A stretch of DNA of 64,000 nt, taken from Vibrio gigantis (GTDB taxonomy: Bacteria > Pseudomonadota > Gammaproteobacteria > Enterobacterales > Vibrionaceae). The position numbers and the translations under genes were made by a program. The stretch lies in the NCBI RefSeq assembly GCF_024347515.1, contig NZ_AP025493.1:372001-436000 (forward strand), given 5' to 3'. The notes under the pieces are model-generated. The model ran no database searches and was not told the DNA's origin. It was given only the letters and a program-made list of their open reading frames with translations. Below, one piece after another: positions 25,093-34,282 of this stretch (positions are counted from its first letter, which is position 1; each line of letters begins with the position of its first letter).

Positions 25093-26064
25093 ATGAGTAT
25101 TTTTGCCACCTTAAGTGTCAGATCACGTAAACCTCGTCGACGTTGGTTTGTCGTCGGTTTTGCATTGAGTCTTGCCCTTCACTTATCTGCTCTTGTTTAC
25201 TACCTCTGGACACCTGAGTACGATTTTGCTCCGCCTCCGCAAGCAGCACCCATTAAGGTTACAATTGTTGCTTCTCTCGCGATGGCAAAAATGCAAGTAG
25301 AAGATACGGAGATAGGCGAAAATCAACCTGAGATTGTTCAAGAACAGATGATCCAAGCTGCAACGGTTGAGGAGATACAACCGCTCGTCAAACCAACACC
25401 TGTGAAAGAGCAGCCAAAGTTTGTTGAGGTTGAGAAAGCAAACGCGCTCTCATCAGCAATAAACCAAGAGGCTAGGCCGGAAAAAGAGACGAAAAATAAG
25501 CCCGAGGAGCCAAAACAGATTGCTAAAACGCCTGTGCCGCCTAAAAGTCGTACAGAGCCTACCGTTGTCAAAAAGACAAAACCGAAAGTCATCCCCGATC
25601 CCCAAAAGGCGATGGTGAAACCCGTTCCGATTGAGAAACCGCGTCCAATCAGTGATGATCTCAAAGACCAACAACAAGTCGTGCAAACGGCAAAATCTCA
25701 ACCTAATTTAATGGCTAAAAATAGCCAGCAGCAAGCGAGTGCGCTTCGGATTGGACAACTTTCTGAAGCGGGGAAAGCGGCCAAAATTAATTGGCAGCAA
25801 GCACTTCATGCACACCTTGAGCGAGAAAAGCGTTACCCTAGAAAAGCAAAGCGCATGAAGAAGAAAGGCATGCCTGTTATCAAATTTACAATGGATCGCC
25901 AAGGTAATGTGGTTGATGTCGTGTTGGTCAAAAGTTCGGGTACACTTTCGTTAGACAACGAAGCTGTCGACCTTGTTTACCGCGCTCAACCATTAATTAA
26001 ACCCCCGACGAGCATAGCAGGTACTCGCTTAAGCCTTACGCTTCCCATCAACTTTAGCTTTTGA
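25093..26064 (+). CDS. tonB: TonB energy transducer
   Basis: 323-residue TonB with an N-terminal TM anchor (about 20-40, containing the conserved His in LALHLSAL). A long Pro/Lys/Glu-rich periplasm-spanning region (about 50-225) follows. The C-terminal TonB domain (about 235-323) includes YPRKAKRMKKKGMPVIKF, DRQGNVVDVVLVKSSG and LDNEAVDLV. The spacer is longer than in E. coli TonB. As last gene of the exb operon it is probably dedicated to the receptor in this island, while Vibrio chromosomes usually carry further TonB systems. Confidence 0.95.
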   Translation: MSIFATLSVRSRKPRRRWFVVGFALSLALHLSALVYYLWTPEYDFAPPPQAAPIKVTIVASLAMAKMQVEDTEIGENQPEIVQEQMIQAATVEEIQPLVKPTPVKEQPKFVEVEKANALSSAINQEARPEKETKNKPEEPKQIAKTPVPPKSRTEPTVVKKTKPKVIPDPQKAMVKPVPIEKPRPISDDLKDQQQVVQTAKSQPNLMAKNSQQQASALRIGQLSEAGKAAKINWQQALHAHLEREKRYPRKAKRMKKKGMPVIKFTMDRQGNVVDVVLVKSSGTLSLDNEAVDLVYRAQPLIKPPTSIAGTRLSLTLPINFSF

Positions 26065-26169
26065 GGCTTATTTCGGTTTCTCTGTAATGAATCAAGCATG
26101 TGGTGTTTTCATGTGCATTTCACATTCAACGACTAAAGTTCTAAGTAACTATTATTAAGAAGTAAACAT

Positions 26170-26958
26170 GTGAAACCACTAAAACGATATCAATATGAGC
26201 GCTATGCCGTTCTTTGTAATCTAGCCTACCCTAGAGTGTTTAAACAAACTCGCTATGGGTTTGATCCCAATGGACAGCGCATCATAAAGAACCAATTTGG
26301 AAAAACCATGATTCGAGTGTTGTGGAGCAGCGACAAAGATGAAGTGGTTGTGGTTATCAAAGGATCACACAGCATCTCAGACTGGTTACTTACCTTTGCT
26401 CTATGGACAAGAAGTTGCAAAAGAATTTCGCTCAATTACCGCGTGCACGCGGGTTTCTATCATTTAATATTTCAAGAAAGCCAGCCAAGTCGCAATGAAG
26501 ATCAGCTTGGCTTAACCGTTATCGAACGCTTGGAAGCCACGCTCACACCTCTCATAGAACAAGGAAAAAGAGTGTCTATTACTGGCCACTCTTCCGGTGG
26601 CGCTATCGGTTGTGTCTTCGCTGATTACTTTGCTCAAAAGTACCCAGGCTGTATTAAGCGAATAGTGACTTTTGGCCAACCTGCCGTTGGTGACTGGAAT
26701 TTTCGAAAGCACTATCGCTTGAGCAAGAAAACCTACCGTATTTGTTGTGACATCGACATCGTGACCTTCATGCCACCCGTACCTTTACTGTATTGGCATG
26801 TGGGAAAAGTGCTTTGGCTCTACAACGGTAGAATCTATGAGAATACTCCAACGTTTGTTCGCCTTGGACGCTCTATTGTTAGCTGGTTGATAAGACCTTT
26901 CTCTTACCACTTGATGAGCAAGTATATACGCAATAAGGATTTCTTCGACAAGAGGTAA
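26170..26958 (+). CDS. Class 3 lipase family protein
   Basis: 262-residue alpha/beta hydrolase of the lipase_3 family, starting at GTG. The nucleophile elbow is GHSSGGAIG (about residue 140), preceded by VVIKGSHSISDWLLTF as the oxyanion strand. Asp in CCDIDIVTFMPP and the late His (SYHLMSKY) can complete the triad. No signal peptide is visible, so a cytosolic role is likely. It lies after tonB without an obvious shared promoter, and no ECF promoter copy precedes it. Substrate unknown. Confidence 0.82.
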   Translation: MKPLKRYQYERYAVLCNLAYPRVFKQTRYGFDPNGQRIIKNQFGKTMIRVLWSSDKDEVVVVIKGSHSISDWLLTFALWTRSCKRISLNYRVHAGFYHLIFQESQPSRNEDQLGLTVIERLEATLTPLIEQGKRVSITGHSSGGAIGCVFADYFAQKYPGCIKRIVTFGQPAVGDWNFRKHYRLSKKTYRICCDIDIVTFMPPVPLLYWHVGKVLWLYNGRIYENTPTFVRLGRSIVSWLIRPFSYHLMSKYIRNKDFFDKR

Positions 26959-26998
26959 CGGTATAAATATGTTACACGATTCTAATCGCCTTCATTGC

Positions 26999-27508
26999 TT
27001 AGCAGTTAATCGAAGCATAATAGATATCTGACTGAGTAGTAAACTCAAACATGAATTGATATGTCTTTCCATTACTGTCAGATACTGAGATCGTCAGCTG
27101 ATCCGGCTGACTGGTGAGTTGGAGGGGATTTGATGAGTACCAAGTGCGATATACTCCATCGTGTAAGTACTTCGACGTTAAAGTCAGTGACTTAGTTTCA
27201 TCGCTCAAGTGAACGTCGTTACTTAATACGGCATTTAATATTAAATGATCATTGTCCTGGGGAGATTCTAATCCAAAGTTCACTATCAATGTCTTTTCAG
27301 ACGCAAGGCTAGGATAAACTCGTACTGTAATATCCCCAGCAGTCTGCTCAAGAGCGTCATATTTCGCTTTATGATAACCACACCCTGAACTTGCTGTCTC
27401 TACTTGTCCAATCTGTACAATGGGCTTGTAATAGTCTCTCGTTGTAGGGTATAGAACGCATCCGTTTAAGATGGCTATCAATGATACTGTGACGAGTTTT
27501 CTGAACAT
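26999..27508 (-). CDS. Small lipoprotein of unknown function
   Basis: 169-residue lipoprotein with lipobox ILNGC (Cys17). The mature part is predicted to be beta-rich, with a CGYHK motif and a terminal SINC that could make a disulphide. No recognised domain was found. It is convergent with the lipase gene (40-bp gap) and lies about 180 bp from the second tRNA array. Confidence 0.7.
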   Translation of the reverse strand: MFRKLVTVSLIAILNGCVLYPTTRDYYKPIVQIGQVETASSGCGYHKAKYDALEQTAGDITVRVYPSLASEKTLIVNFGLESPQDNDHLILNAVLSNDVHLSDETKSLTLTSKYLHDGVYRTWYSSNPLQLTSQPDQLTISVSDSNGKTYQFMFEFTTQSDIYYASINC

Positions 27509-27685
27509 TCGCTATTCCTTTTCTTAATTACTCTACAATTATGAACGGTGTTTTATTGTAATGCTCGATTTAATTACACACGCTTACAACCGCTCAATTT
27601 TGAGTCACACGATAACGTGAAGATAATAAGGGACTGACTCAGAAGTTTGAGATAGACAAGATGAATTAACGGAAGCTCAGAAACG

Positions 27686-27714
27686 AAAAAACCAGCCACT
27701 AGGGCTGGTTTTTT
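27686..27714 (-). terminator. Terminator of the second tRNA array
   Basis: A 12-bp stem (AAAAAACCAGCC with GGCTGGTTTTTT, loop ACTAG) lies just after the last tRNA-Cys in the leftward direction. It differs in sequence from the terminator of the first array. Confidence 0.9.
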
Positions 27715-27722
27715 CTGAATGA

Positions 27723-27796
27723 TGGAGGCGCCTCCCGGAGTCGAACCGAGGTCCACGGATTTGCAATCCGCTGCATAGCCACTCTGCCAAGGCGCC
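27723..27796 (-). tRNA. tRNA-Cys (GCA)
   Basis: 74-nt tRNA-Cys with anticodon GCA and encoded CCA, identical to the gene at 10179. Last tRNA of the second leftward array. Confidence 0.97.
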
Positions 27797-27860
27797 TTCA
27801 ATAGTGTTTTAAGAGAACTACTCTGTTGATTACTACCAAACAAGGTATCAATCAAATAGA

Positions 27861-27947
27861 TGGTGCCCCGGGCCGGACTTGAACCGGCACAACGCGAACG
27901 TCGAGGGATTTTAAATCCCTTGTGTCTACCAATTCCACCACCAGGGC
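27861..27947 (-). tRNA. tRNA-Leu (UAA)
   Basis: 87-nt tRNA-Leu, anticodon UAA, encoded CCA, identical to the gene at 10317. It is 138 bp from the preceding tRNA-Cys start, as in the first array. Confidence 0.97.
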
Positions 27948-28027
27948 ACGCAATTCTTTATTGCGATGCCGATTACTGAAAAGTAAAACACCATCTTAAT
28001 GTCGAAACGAATCAACATTACAAAATT

Positions 28028-28103
28028 TGGAGCGATACATCGGGTTCGAACCGATGACCTCAACCTTGGCAAGGTTGCGCTCTACCAACTGAGCTAGTAT
28101 CGC
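28028..28103 (-). tRNA. tRNA-Gly (GCC)
   Basis: 76-nt tRNA-Gly, anticodon GCC, encoded CCA, identical to the gene at 10484, with 167-bp spacing to tRNA-Leu as in the first array. Confidence 0.97.
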
Positions 28104-28140
28104 ATTTTCATTCATCTTCTTTCTAAAATGAAAGAGAGAA

Positions 28141-28214
28141 TGGAGGCGCCTCCCGGAGTCGAACCGAGGTCCACGGATTTGCAATCCGCTGCATAGCCAC
28201 TCTGCCAAGGCGCC
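28141..28214 (-). tRNA. tRNA-Cys (GCA), promoter-proximal
   Basis: 74-nt tRNA-Cys, anticodon GCA, encoded CCA. It is the first gene of the second array; the extra upstream tRNA-Leu of array 1 is missing here. Confidence 0.97.
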
Positions 28215-28270
28215 TTTTTAATTCAACACTTTAGGGACTTAAGTAAGCCACAGCGCTGTGTTCGGGTGCC

Positions 28271-28299
28271 TACTTTACGGATTGACGAGAGATAGTCAA
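28271..28299 (-). promoter_or_regulatory. Sigma-70 promoter of the second tRNA array
   Basis: On the minus strand TTGACT, 17 bp, AAAGTA, then a GC-rich GGCACCCG discriminator. The layout matches the promoter of array 1, though flanking sequence differs. Confidence 0.7.
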
Positions 28300-28413
28300 A
28301 CAAAAAAGTGAATTTAAATTCCGTTTGCTGACATTTAAATCAAATTGCTGCATGTTCGATCTCTTCAGTCAAAAAACACACAGCAAAATCGATTAAATTA
28401 AGATGTATTGGTG

Positions 28414-29859
28414 TTACCATTTCTTCATGAAACGACCAACCAAACTTGGATGATATGCCCAACAATGGTCAAACATAGTCATGAGTTGAGGGTTGCCGTA
28501 TTTAGATAAACTCACTGCATGGAAACGGTTTTTGTGTTCTTTCAGCTTTTCTACTTGAGCAATCATTTCATCAGATTGTTTTGGTGCTATGAAATCAGAA
28601 AGTACGATCAAATCTGCGTTCTTGTACTTATCGCCCGTCATCAGCTCAATAGATTTCATCAAAACAGGTTCTAGATCCGTACCACCGTGAAATGAGTAGC
28701 TAAGAAAATCACTTGCTTCACGTAGGCCATCTTGTCGAGTTAATTCATAGGTAATCTGTTCAGAAGAGAACAGAATTACGTAGCAGTCTCTTTCTTCCGC
28801 TAGAGCAATTTGCATTAAGGCATAAGCCATTGCTTTAGCAGACTGCTCTGGAAAACCACTCATAGAGCCAGAAGCGTCCACACAGACGATAAACGGGCCC
28901 TTTTCAATATCAACGTTCTTACTATCCGGTTTTTGAGCCTTAACTTTACGTAACGTACGGGATTTACCTTGAGAGCGGTAACTAAGTAAACGCTTATCAG
29001 CCAAATGCTTGTAGAAGATAACCTCAAGTTCAGGGTACGCCAAAAACATGGTTTCGTTTGGAAGCATTTTGTTTAGATCATCACTTTCATGAATCCCAAC
29101 AATATCATCAACCGCTTCATCGCTTTTCTCTTCAACCATCTGTAGTTCTTCTACAGGCGCTTTGTTCAAAGAAGGATCGTCTTCCATCCCCGCCATACGA
29201 CCGAGTTTTTCAGCAATTTCTTGTAAGCCTTTGTGCTTGTTCAAAAACTCCGCATGACGTTTCATCACGGTTAGATCAGTTTTACTCAACTTAGCCGAAG
29301 CCATGTCCCACAATCGGCCTACACTACCTTCATCACCCGATTCCGTCACTTTGTCCATGTTTTTCATGGTTTCCATGCGCTGATACAGATCGGCTAGTAC
29401 TTTTTCTTTACTTGTTTCAAGTTCGGTTACTTGAGCTTGTTTTATCGCATCAGAAAGTGATTGGTACCATTGGTCGCAAAAGTAGTGTGGAAACATCGCG
29501 TTATAAACGCCTTTGTTGTTTTCCATAAGACGTCTAGCTTGTAGGTAGAACGCTGAGTGCCACTCCAATTTTTTGATGACACTGTCAATCTCATCAAAAA
29601 ACTGTGGTTCATCCCAGTAGATAACTTCTTGGTAAAGCGCGATTTCCTCTTGGAATCGATCGGTTTCACACACTTTAGTGACGCGTTTTTTTACTTTACC
29701 GCGCCATTTAACTAAGTGGTTTTTCACTGATGTTTTCACACCTTTATTCTCAGCCGCCATCATGACCTGAGAGCGAGCGATGAGATCATTCATCGCTGTA
29801 TCAATAATTCCTGAATCAGCCACCATCAAAGCGAGGTTTAAGCCGTCTGCTCCTAACAT
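28414..29859 (-). CDS. viaA: VWA-domain protein ViaA
   Basis: 481-residue cytosolic partner of the MoxR-type ATPase RavA. The N-terminal helical domain leads to a C-terminal VWA domain (about 310-470) with an intact MIDAS: DASGSMSG, the Thr in GGTDLE and the Asp in LSDFIAPK. It follows ravA with an 11-bp gap and has GAGGGGAGC just before ATG. The length fits E. coli ViaA (about 480). RavA-ViaA acts on respiratory complexes and lipid-membrane interactions in enterobacteria; the same role here is inferred. Confidence 0.94.
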   Translation of the reverse strand: MLGADGLNLALMVADSGIIDTAMNDLIARSQVMMAAENKGVKTSVKNHLVKWRGKVKKRVTKVCETDRFQEEIALYQEVIYWDEPQFFDEIDSVIKKLEWHSAFYLQARRLMENNKGVYNAMFPHYFCDQWYQSLSDAIKQAQVTELETSKEKVLADLYQRMETMKNMDKVTESGDEGSVGRLWDMASAKLSKTDLTVMKRHAEFLNKHKGLQEIAEKLGRMAGMEDDPSLNKAPVEELQMVEEKSDEAVDDIVGIHESDDLNKMLPNETMFLAYPELEVIFYKHLADKRLLSYRSQGKSRTLRKVKAQKPDSKNVDIEKGPFIVCVDASGSMSGFPEQSAKAMAYALMQIALAEERDCYVILFSSEQITYELTRQDGLREASDFLSYSFHGGTDLEPVLMKSIELMTGDKYKNADLIVLSDFIAPKQSDEMIAQVEKLKEHKNRFHAVSLSKYGNPQLMTMFDHCWAYHPSLVGRFMKKW

Positions 29860-29870
29860 ATGCTCCCCTC

Positions 29871-31526
29871 TTACTCGAAGTACTGGCTCATGAACTTAAT
29901 GCGCTGAGCGATCTTGCTACTCTTCACTTTAGTTGTTTCAAGATCTTGCGTTACCGCTTGCAAGCTTGCTTCCATCGCTTTTGGCAAGTCAGGGTCAATA
30001 TAGTTATGAGGCAACGCATCATGGAATTCAGTACGAACGCGTTTTAACTTAAATTCCGCTTCAGTTAACTGCTCCAGCGCTCTTTCAGCGCCACTTAACC
30101 ACTTGTTATACAGTTCTTGATCCAAACCATCTGTGGTAACCACGCTCACCAAGACGGAGCGATTGGCGATGTCTTTAATCACTAGTTGGTTTGATGCATC
30201 CAAGTCGAGTTTTAAACGGCATAGGTTTTTATTTTCGTTTACATAACCGTAAATATCACCGTGCCCTTCTTTAAGAACACGATCAAAATCGTCTTTGGCT
30301 ACGTATACCCAACGACTATCGCCTTTCTCAGATTCAGACACCGACATGTTGCTTTGCAGCATTACCAGCTTCACTAAGTTGTAAGCACTGCCCACGCTGT
30401 ACATTTTCGCGTTTTTGATATCATTTTGGTAAACGTCTTTACGCAGCAAGCCGCTGGTTGACTCCATAGAAAGCGATACAGACAACGTTGATTCAACATC
30501 ATCTTGAATCTCTTCTAACTCTTCACGAGACATTTCAATTTGCGCTTTTGACTCTTGCTGATCAAACGCTCGGTTCAACGCAAAGTCTTTCACCACGCTA
30601 CGAACCACGTCGCGTGATTCAGGGCTATGCCACAAACAATCTTGAAGAAGCATAATATCTAACGGATTCACGCTATCGCGACCACTGAAGAATGCACTTG
30701 CCTTCAACAGCTTAACCGCCTTCTTCCAGCGTCTGTCTGATACGTACAAATCGGACTCTGATGCGGAGCCTTGCTTTTTAACCGTCTCTTCAAGCATCGT
30801 TTTCAATTCATATAGCTTGTTAAACGAGTTATCCGTTAATTCCAGCTTATCGAGTTCTTTCTGCCATTGATGATATTCAATATCCGTAATTGCCAAACCT
30901 TTTGGAATCACCGCCTCTTGAGAAGTACCCGTCGTCAGCATAGATTTGAAGTTTTGTTTGTTTTGAATACGGTTTACAAACACGCGAACCAACATACGGT
31001 CATAAAGAGCTTCTAGGCCACTGTCTTCGTCTGGAAGTTCGTTAGATGCAGAAACCAACAAGCGCATTGGAACACGCTCTATGTCACTACCGTTTTTGAA
31101 GGTTTTTTCGTTAACCACAGTTAGAAGTGTATTTAGGATTGCAGGGCCTGCTTTCCAAATCTCATCAAGGAACACAACTTGCGCTGTTGGCAGGTAGCCT
31201 TCGGTCAGTCTTACATAACGACCGTTGTCTTTTAATTCTTGGATACTTAGCGGGCCGAACACTTCCTCAGGAGTAGAGAAACGCGTCATCAAATATTCGA
31301 AATAGCTACTATTGTCAAAAGCTTGAATGAGACGTTTAGCGATAAGGCTTTTTGCAATACCCGGAGGGCCTAATAGAAACACACTTTCGCCGGCCAGGGC
31401 AGCCAGTAAACAGAGCTTAATCGTGTCTTCTCTTTCATAGACACCATCAGAGAGAGCATGCGCTAATTTGTTGATTCTTTCAGAGAGTAGCGCCTTGTCA
31501 GCATGTGAGGAAATAGAAGGGTTCAT
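29871..31526 (-). CDS. ravA: MoxR-family AAA+ ATPase RavA
   Basis: 551-residue AAA+ ATPase. Walker A is GPPGIAKS (about residue 55), Walker B VFLDEIWKA (about 120), sensor 1 LVSASNELP and an arginine-finger region near LYDRMLVRVFV. The C-terminal half contains the RavA-specific triple-helical and LARA-type domains. GGAG lies eight bases before the start. It is operonic with viaA. MoxR-type chaperone ATPases act with a VWA partner on specific targets. Confidence 0.94.
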   Translation of the reverse strand: MNPSISSHADKALLSERINKLAHALSDGVYEREDTIKLCLLAALAGESVFLLGPPGIAKSLIAKRLIQAFDNSSYFEYLMTRFSTPEEVFGPLSIQELKDNGRYVRLTEGYLPTAQVVFLDEIWKAGPAILNTLLTVVNEKTFKNGSDIERVPMRLLVSASNELPDEDSGLEALYDRMLVRVFVNRIQNKQNFKSMLTTGTSQEAVIPKGLAITDIEYHQWQKELDKLELTDNSFNKLYELKTMLEETVKKQGSASESDLYVSDRRWKKAVKLLKASAFFSGRDSVNPLDIMLLQDCLWHSPESRDVVRSVVKDFALNRAFDQQESKAQIEMSREELEEIQDDVESTLSVSLSMESTSGLLRKDVYQNDIKNAKMYSVGSAYNLVKLVMLQSNMSVSESEKGDSRWVYVAKDDFDRVLKEGHGDIYGYVNENKNLCRLKLDLDASNQLVIKDIANRSVLVSVVTTDGLDQELYNKWLSGAERALEQLTEAEFKLKRVRTEFHDALPHNYIDPDLPKAMEASLQAVTQDLETTKVKSSKIAQRIKFMSQYFE

Positions 31527-31814
31527 GCGTTACTCCGAAAATCTTTGAACAGTTGAGAGTGTAGATATGTTTTTATACATTTGTTAGCACTTTGTTACAA
31601 GTGTATTTTATTATTGAGTTGCATTTATATCAGATGGTTACGTCGGTAATTTTGGCGTAATCATAGATTCCAAATATGAGAGTAACATCACGAACGGTGT
31701 GAAACTAAATCCATTATTAAGCCTAATTTTTCTTTTATTTTCGACACCATAGACGTTATGGTGGTGTACGTCTTCAGTTATACGAAAAATTGGCAAGGAA
31801 TGTGGCCAGACTGC

Positions 31815-32330
31815 ATGAATAAAGTTATCCATCAATGGAAAAGTATTTCTCTCATAGAAGAGAACGTGACGCTCCCTACGAACGTCGTGGTAAAACATAC
31901 AACAATACACCACCCTGGTGCGGCAGTTATTCTTCCTATCACTTCGTCTGGAAAAATCATCCTCATTAACCAGTTTCGCCCTTCTCTTAAAAAATGGCTC
32001 CTAGAGCTGCCCGCAGGCACGGTCGAAGTCGACGAAACTCCTCTTCAATGTGCTCAGCGAGAGTTAGAAGAAGAAACCGGTTACAGTGCAACTTCTTTTC
32101 AGAGTTTAGGGCAAGTCACGCCTTTGGCCGGTTTCTGCGATGAGATTCAGCATTTGTTCGTCGCAAAAGACTTAAGCCTCACTACCCGCTTTGAATGTGA
32201 TGAAGATGAAGTCATAGAAGTGATCGAACTGAGCTTAGAAGAGCTGCAAGATAAAATACGACACGATCAAATCACCGATACAAAAACTATCGCTTGTTTA
32301 AGTAAAGCCCAACTCTGCGGCTACCTATAA
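31815..32330 (+). CDS. NUDIX hydrolase (ADP-ribose pyrophosphatase-like)
   Basis: 171 residues from the ATG at 31815. In-frame ATGs at 31758 and 31800 exist, and AAGGA directly before 31800 leaves the start uncertain. The NUDIX box is complete: GTVEVDETPLQCAQRELEEETGY fits Gx5Ex7REUxEExGU. Upstream ILINQFRPSLKKWLLELPAG resembles ADP-ribose and NDP-sugar pyrophosphatases. It lies 17 bp before ltaE in the same direction, so the two may be co-transcribed. The substrate is not determinable. Confidence 0.88.
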   Translation: MNKVIHQWKSISLIEENVTLPTNVVVKHTTIHHPGAAVILPITSSGKIILINQFRPSLKKWLLELPAGTVEVDETPLQCAQRELEEETGYSATSFQSLGQVTPLAGFCDEIQHLFVAKDLSLTTRFECDEDEVIEVIELSLEELQDKIRHDQITDTKTIACLSKAQLCGYL

Positions 32331-32347
32331 CACTCTAGGAGAGAAAC

Positions 32348-33352
32348 ATGGACTTTCGTTCTGATACCGTAACTAAACCCTCACAAGCTATGCGCGATGT
32401 AATGGCAAACGCAGAAGTCGGTGATGATGTATATGGTGATGACCCAACCGTAAACGAGCTTGAGCAGTGGGCTGCCAATGAAGCAGGGTTTGAAGCCGCT
32501 ATGTTTACCTCTTCAGGTACGCAAGCCAATTTACTTGGACTAATGGCGCATTGTGAACGTGGTGATGAGTACCTTTGTGGCCAGCAAGCGCACAACTACA
32601 AATACGAAGCTGGCGGCGCAGCTGTCTTGGGCTCGATTCAACCTCAACCAATCGAAAATAACCCAGATGGCACTCTTGATTTCAAAAAGCTTGCTGCTGC
32701 TATTAAGCCTGACGACAGCCACTTCGCTCGCACTAAACTCCTAAGCTTAGAAAACACGATTAACGGCAAAGTACTGCCAATGTCTTACCTAGCGGAAGCT
32801 CGTGATTTCGTAAACCAACACGGTTTACAAATGCACCTAGATGGCGCACGAGTATATAACGCAGCAGTGGCACTAGACGTGCACATCAAAGAGATCGCAC
32901 AACACTTCGATTCGATGACGATTTGTTTATCAAAAGGTTTGGGGGCTCCGATTGGTTCTCTGCTACTTGGTAGTAAAGAGTATATAACTAAAGCACGTCG
33001 ACTACGTAAAATGGTCGGAGGCGGCATGCGCCAAGCAGGCATCCTTGCTGCAGCAGGTAAAATGGCGCTGACTGAGAACGTTGCTCAACTTAAAGCCGAC
33101 CATGAGAACGCGAAAAATTTAGCCATTGGCCTAAGCAAGCTTAAGGGCTTCTCGGTTAACCCCGATTTCATTCAAACGAACATTGTATTTGCTAAGTTAG
33201 ATGAGTCTGTTGATATCAACCGCATCGCACGAGAGCTAGGTAAACAAGGTATTACTATGTCTCCAGGCAACCCAGTGCGCTTTGTGACTCACCGTGACAT
33301 TAGCGCAGAAGATATCTCTCGATTTTTAACTGAGTTAGATAAAGTGCTTTAA
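32348..33352 (+). CDS. ltaE: Low-specificity L-threonine aldolase
   Basis: 334-residue PLP enzyme that cleaves threonine/allo-threonine to glycine and acetaldehyde. It starts with the family's DFRSDTVTKPSQAM. It contains GDDVYGDDPTVNELE, SSGTQANLLG (phosphate loop), HLDGARVYNAA and the Schiff-base lysine in CLSKGLGAPIGS (about residue 200), ending RFVTHRDIS. GGAG lies eight bases upstream. Decayed fragments of a similar gene recur at 45311 and 53095, the second together with a decayed copy of the following cytochrome gene. Confidence 0.95.
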   Translation: MDFRSDTVTKPSQAMRDVMANAEVGDDVYGDDPTVNELEQWAANEAGFEAAMFTSSGTQANLLGLMAHCERGDEYLCGQQAHNYKYEAGGAAVLGSIQPQPIENNPDGTLDFKKLAAAIKPDDSHFARTKLLSLENTINGKVLPMSYLAEARDFVNQHGLQMHLDGARVYNAAVALDVHIKEIAQHFDSMTICLSKGLGAPIGSLLLGSKEYITKARRLRKMVGGGMRQAGILAAAGKMALTENVAQLKADHENAKNLAIGLSKLKGFSVNPDFIQTNIVFAKLDESVDINRIARELGKQGITMSPGNPVRFVTHRDISAEDISRFLTELDKVL

Positions 33353-33390
33353 AGCTAAAAAAAACACCCGCTGATAGCAATTAATACTTG

Positions 33391-33418
33391 AGCTTCCCCT
33401 AAGGGGAAGCTTTATACT
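33391..33418 (+). terminator. Terminator after ltaE
   Basis: AGCTTCCCCT and AGGGGAAGCT form a near-perfect palindrome followed by a T-rich tract. The same hairpin family recurs at 45487 and, degraded, at 53261. Confidence 0.85.
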
Positions 33419-33441
33419 TTTGTTTTCACAGGAGTATATAC

Positions 33442-33759
33442 GTGAACAACAAGTCCATAATCTTACTAACTACTTCCCTCTCTTTTACACTTCACGCAGG
33501 CGACTTTGGTGATCCAGAACTTGGTAAGCTGAAATCCCCGAGCTGTGTCTTTTGTCATTCAGTCGCTGGCGACAACACGAATCAAAACTATCCAGACCTT
33601 AAAGGGCAAGATCCACTCTATTTGTTCAACGCTATGAAAATGTATAAGAACGACCAACGTGAAGGTGCCTATGCCGATATGATGAAGGCTCAATTAAGTC
33701 GACTTTCCGAACAGGATATAAAAGATATTGCTGCCTATTACGCGTCACTATCCAAGTAG
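33442..33759 (+). CDS. Small periplasmic class I cytochrome c
   Basis: 105-residue cytochrome starting at GTG with AGGAG seven bases before. The signal peptide ends near LHAGDFG. The single heme site is CVFCH (residues about 31-35), and the distal Met is probably in YADMMKAQLSRL. The C-terminal IKDIAAYYASL helix is typical of c4/c553-type cytochromes. It follows ltaE by 90 bp, separated by a terminator. A decayed copy lies at 53300. Confidence 0.92.
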   Translation: MNNKSIILLTTSLSFTLHAGDFGDPELGKLKSPSCVFCHSVAGDNTNQNYPDLKGQDPLYLFNAMKMYKNDQREGAYADMMKAQLSRLSEQDIKDIAAYYASLSK

Positions 33760-33931
33760 CGAACTATCCCATACCGAGAGTGAATAAATTAAACCCACCA
33801 CCTTTTGTTAATTACACTGCCTGCTACGTTCGCTAGATATATAAATTAGAGATATTCAATAGATGAGTGTTATTTTCCTTCATACCTATCTGCAGTTACT
33901 ATGAATAAATCATTCCCCTATAGATTTTTTC

Positions 33932-34282
33932 ATGGAAAAAGAACTTAACATTGGTCGTGAAACTAACTGGCTAAGTAACTACCCTAGCGATCAAAGATCT
34001 TACCTTGCGCAGGTTTACGTTAGCGTAATGAACGTAGACTTAGAACAACTAATGGGCCCAAAGCCTGAACGCACAACCACCTTACAAGTCATACATCGTA
34101 TAAAAGGTGGCCTTTCATCAATTGGGCATTTTTCACTAGAGCAACAAATTAAAGCGGAAGAGACAGCATTGCAATTAGGCAATAATAGTGTCGAAGAAAC
34201 AAACCTCAACACTATTAAATTAATTTCACATAGCGTTAATGTAGTTAAGGATTGGCTAGAAATTAATAACGTAGGAAATTAA
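33932..34282 (+). CDS. Stand-alone Hpt phosphotransfer protein
   Basis: 116-residue four-helix Hpt domain with the phospho-acceptor His in VIHRIKGGLSSIG (about residue 55). It is the first of three rightward signalling genes (Hpt, REC-TPR, NarL-type regulator) divergent to nothing but facing the minus-strand phosphorelay operon. It probably shuttles phosphate to the next-door receivers. The start ATG at 33932 has weak ribosome-binding support. Confidence 0.82.
   Translation: MEKELNIGRETNWLSNYPSDQRSYLAQVYVSVMNVDLEQLMGPKPERTTTLQVIHRIKGGLSSIGHFSLEQQIKAEETALQLGNNSVEETNLNTIKLISHSVNVVKDWLEINNVGN

Noticed and set aside
25338..25701. Antisense frames within tonB
   Set aside because: They mirror the Pro/Lys-rich repeat of TonB and have no independent support.
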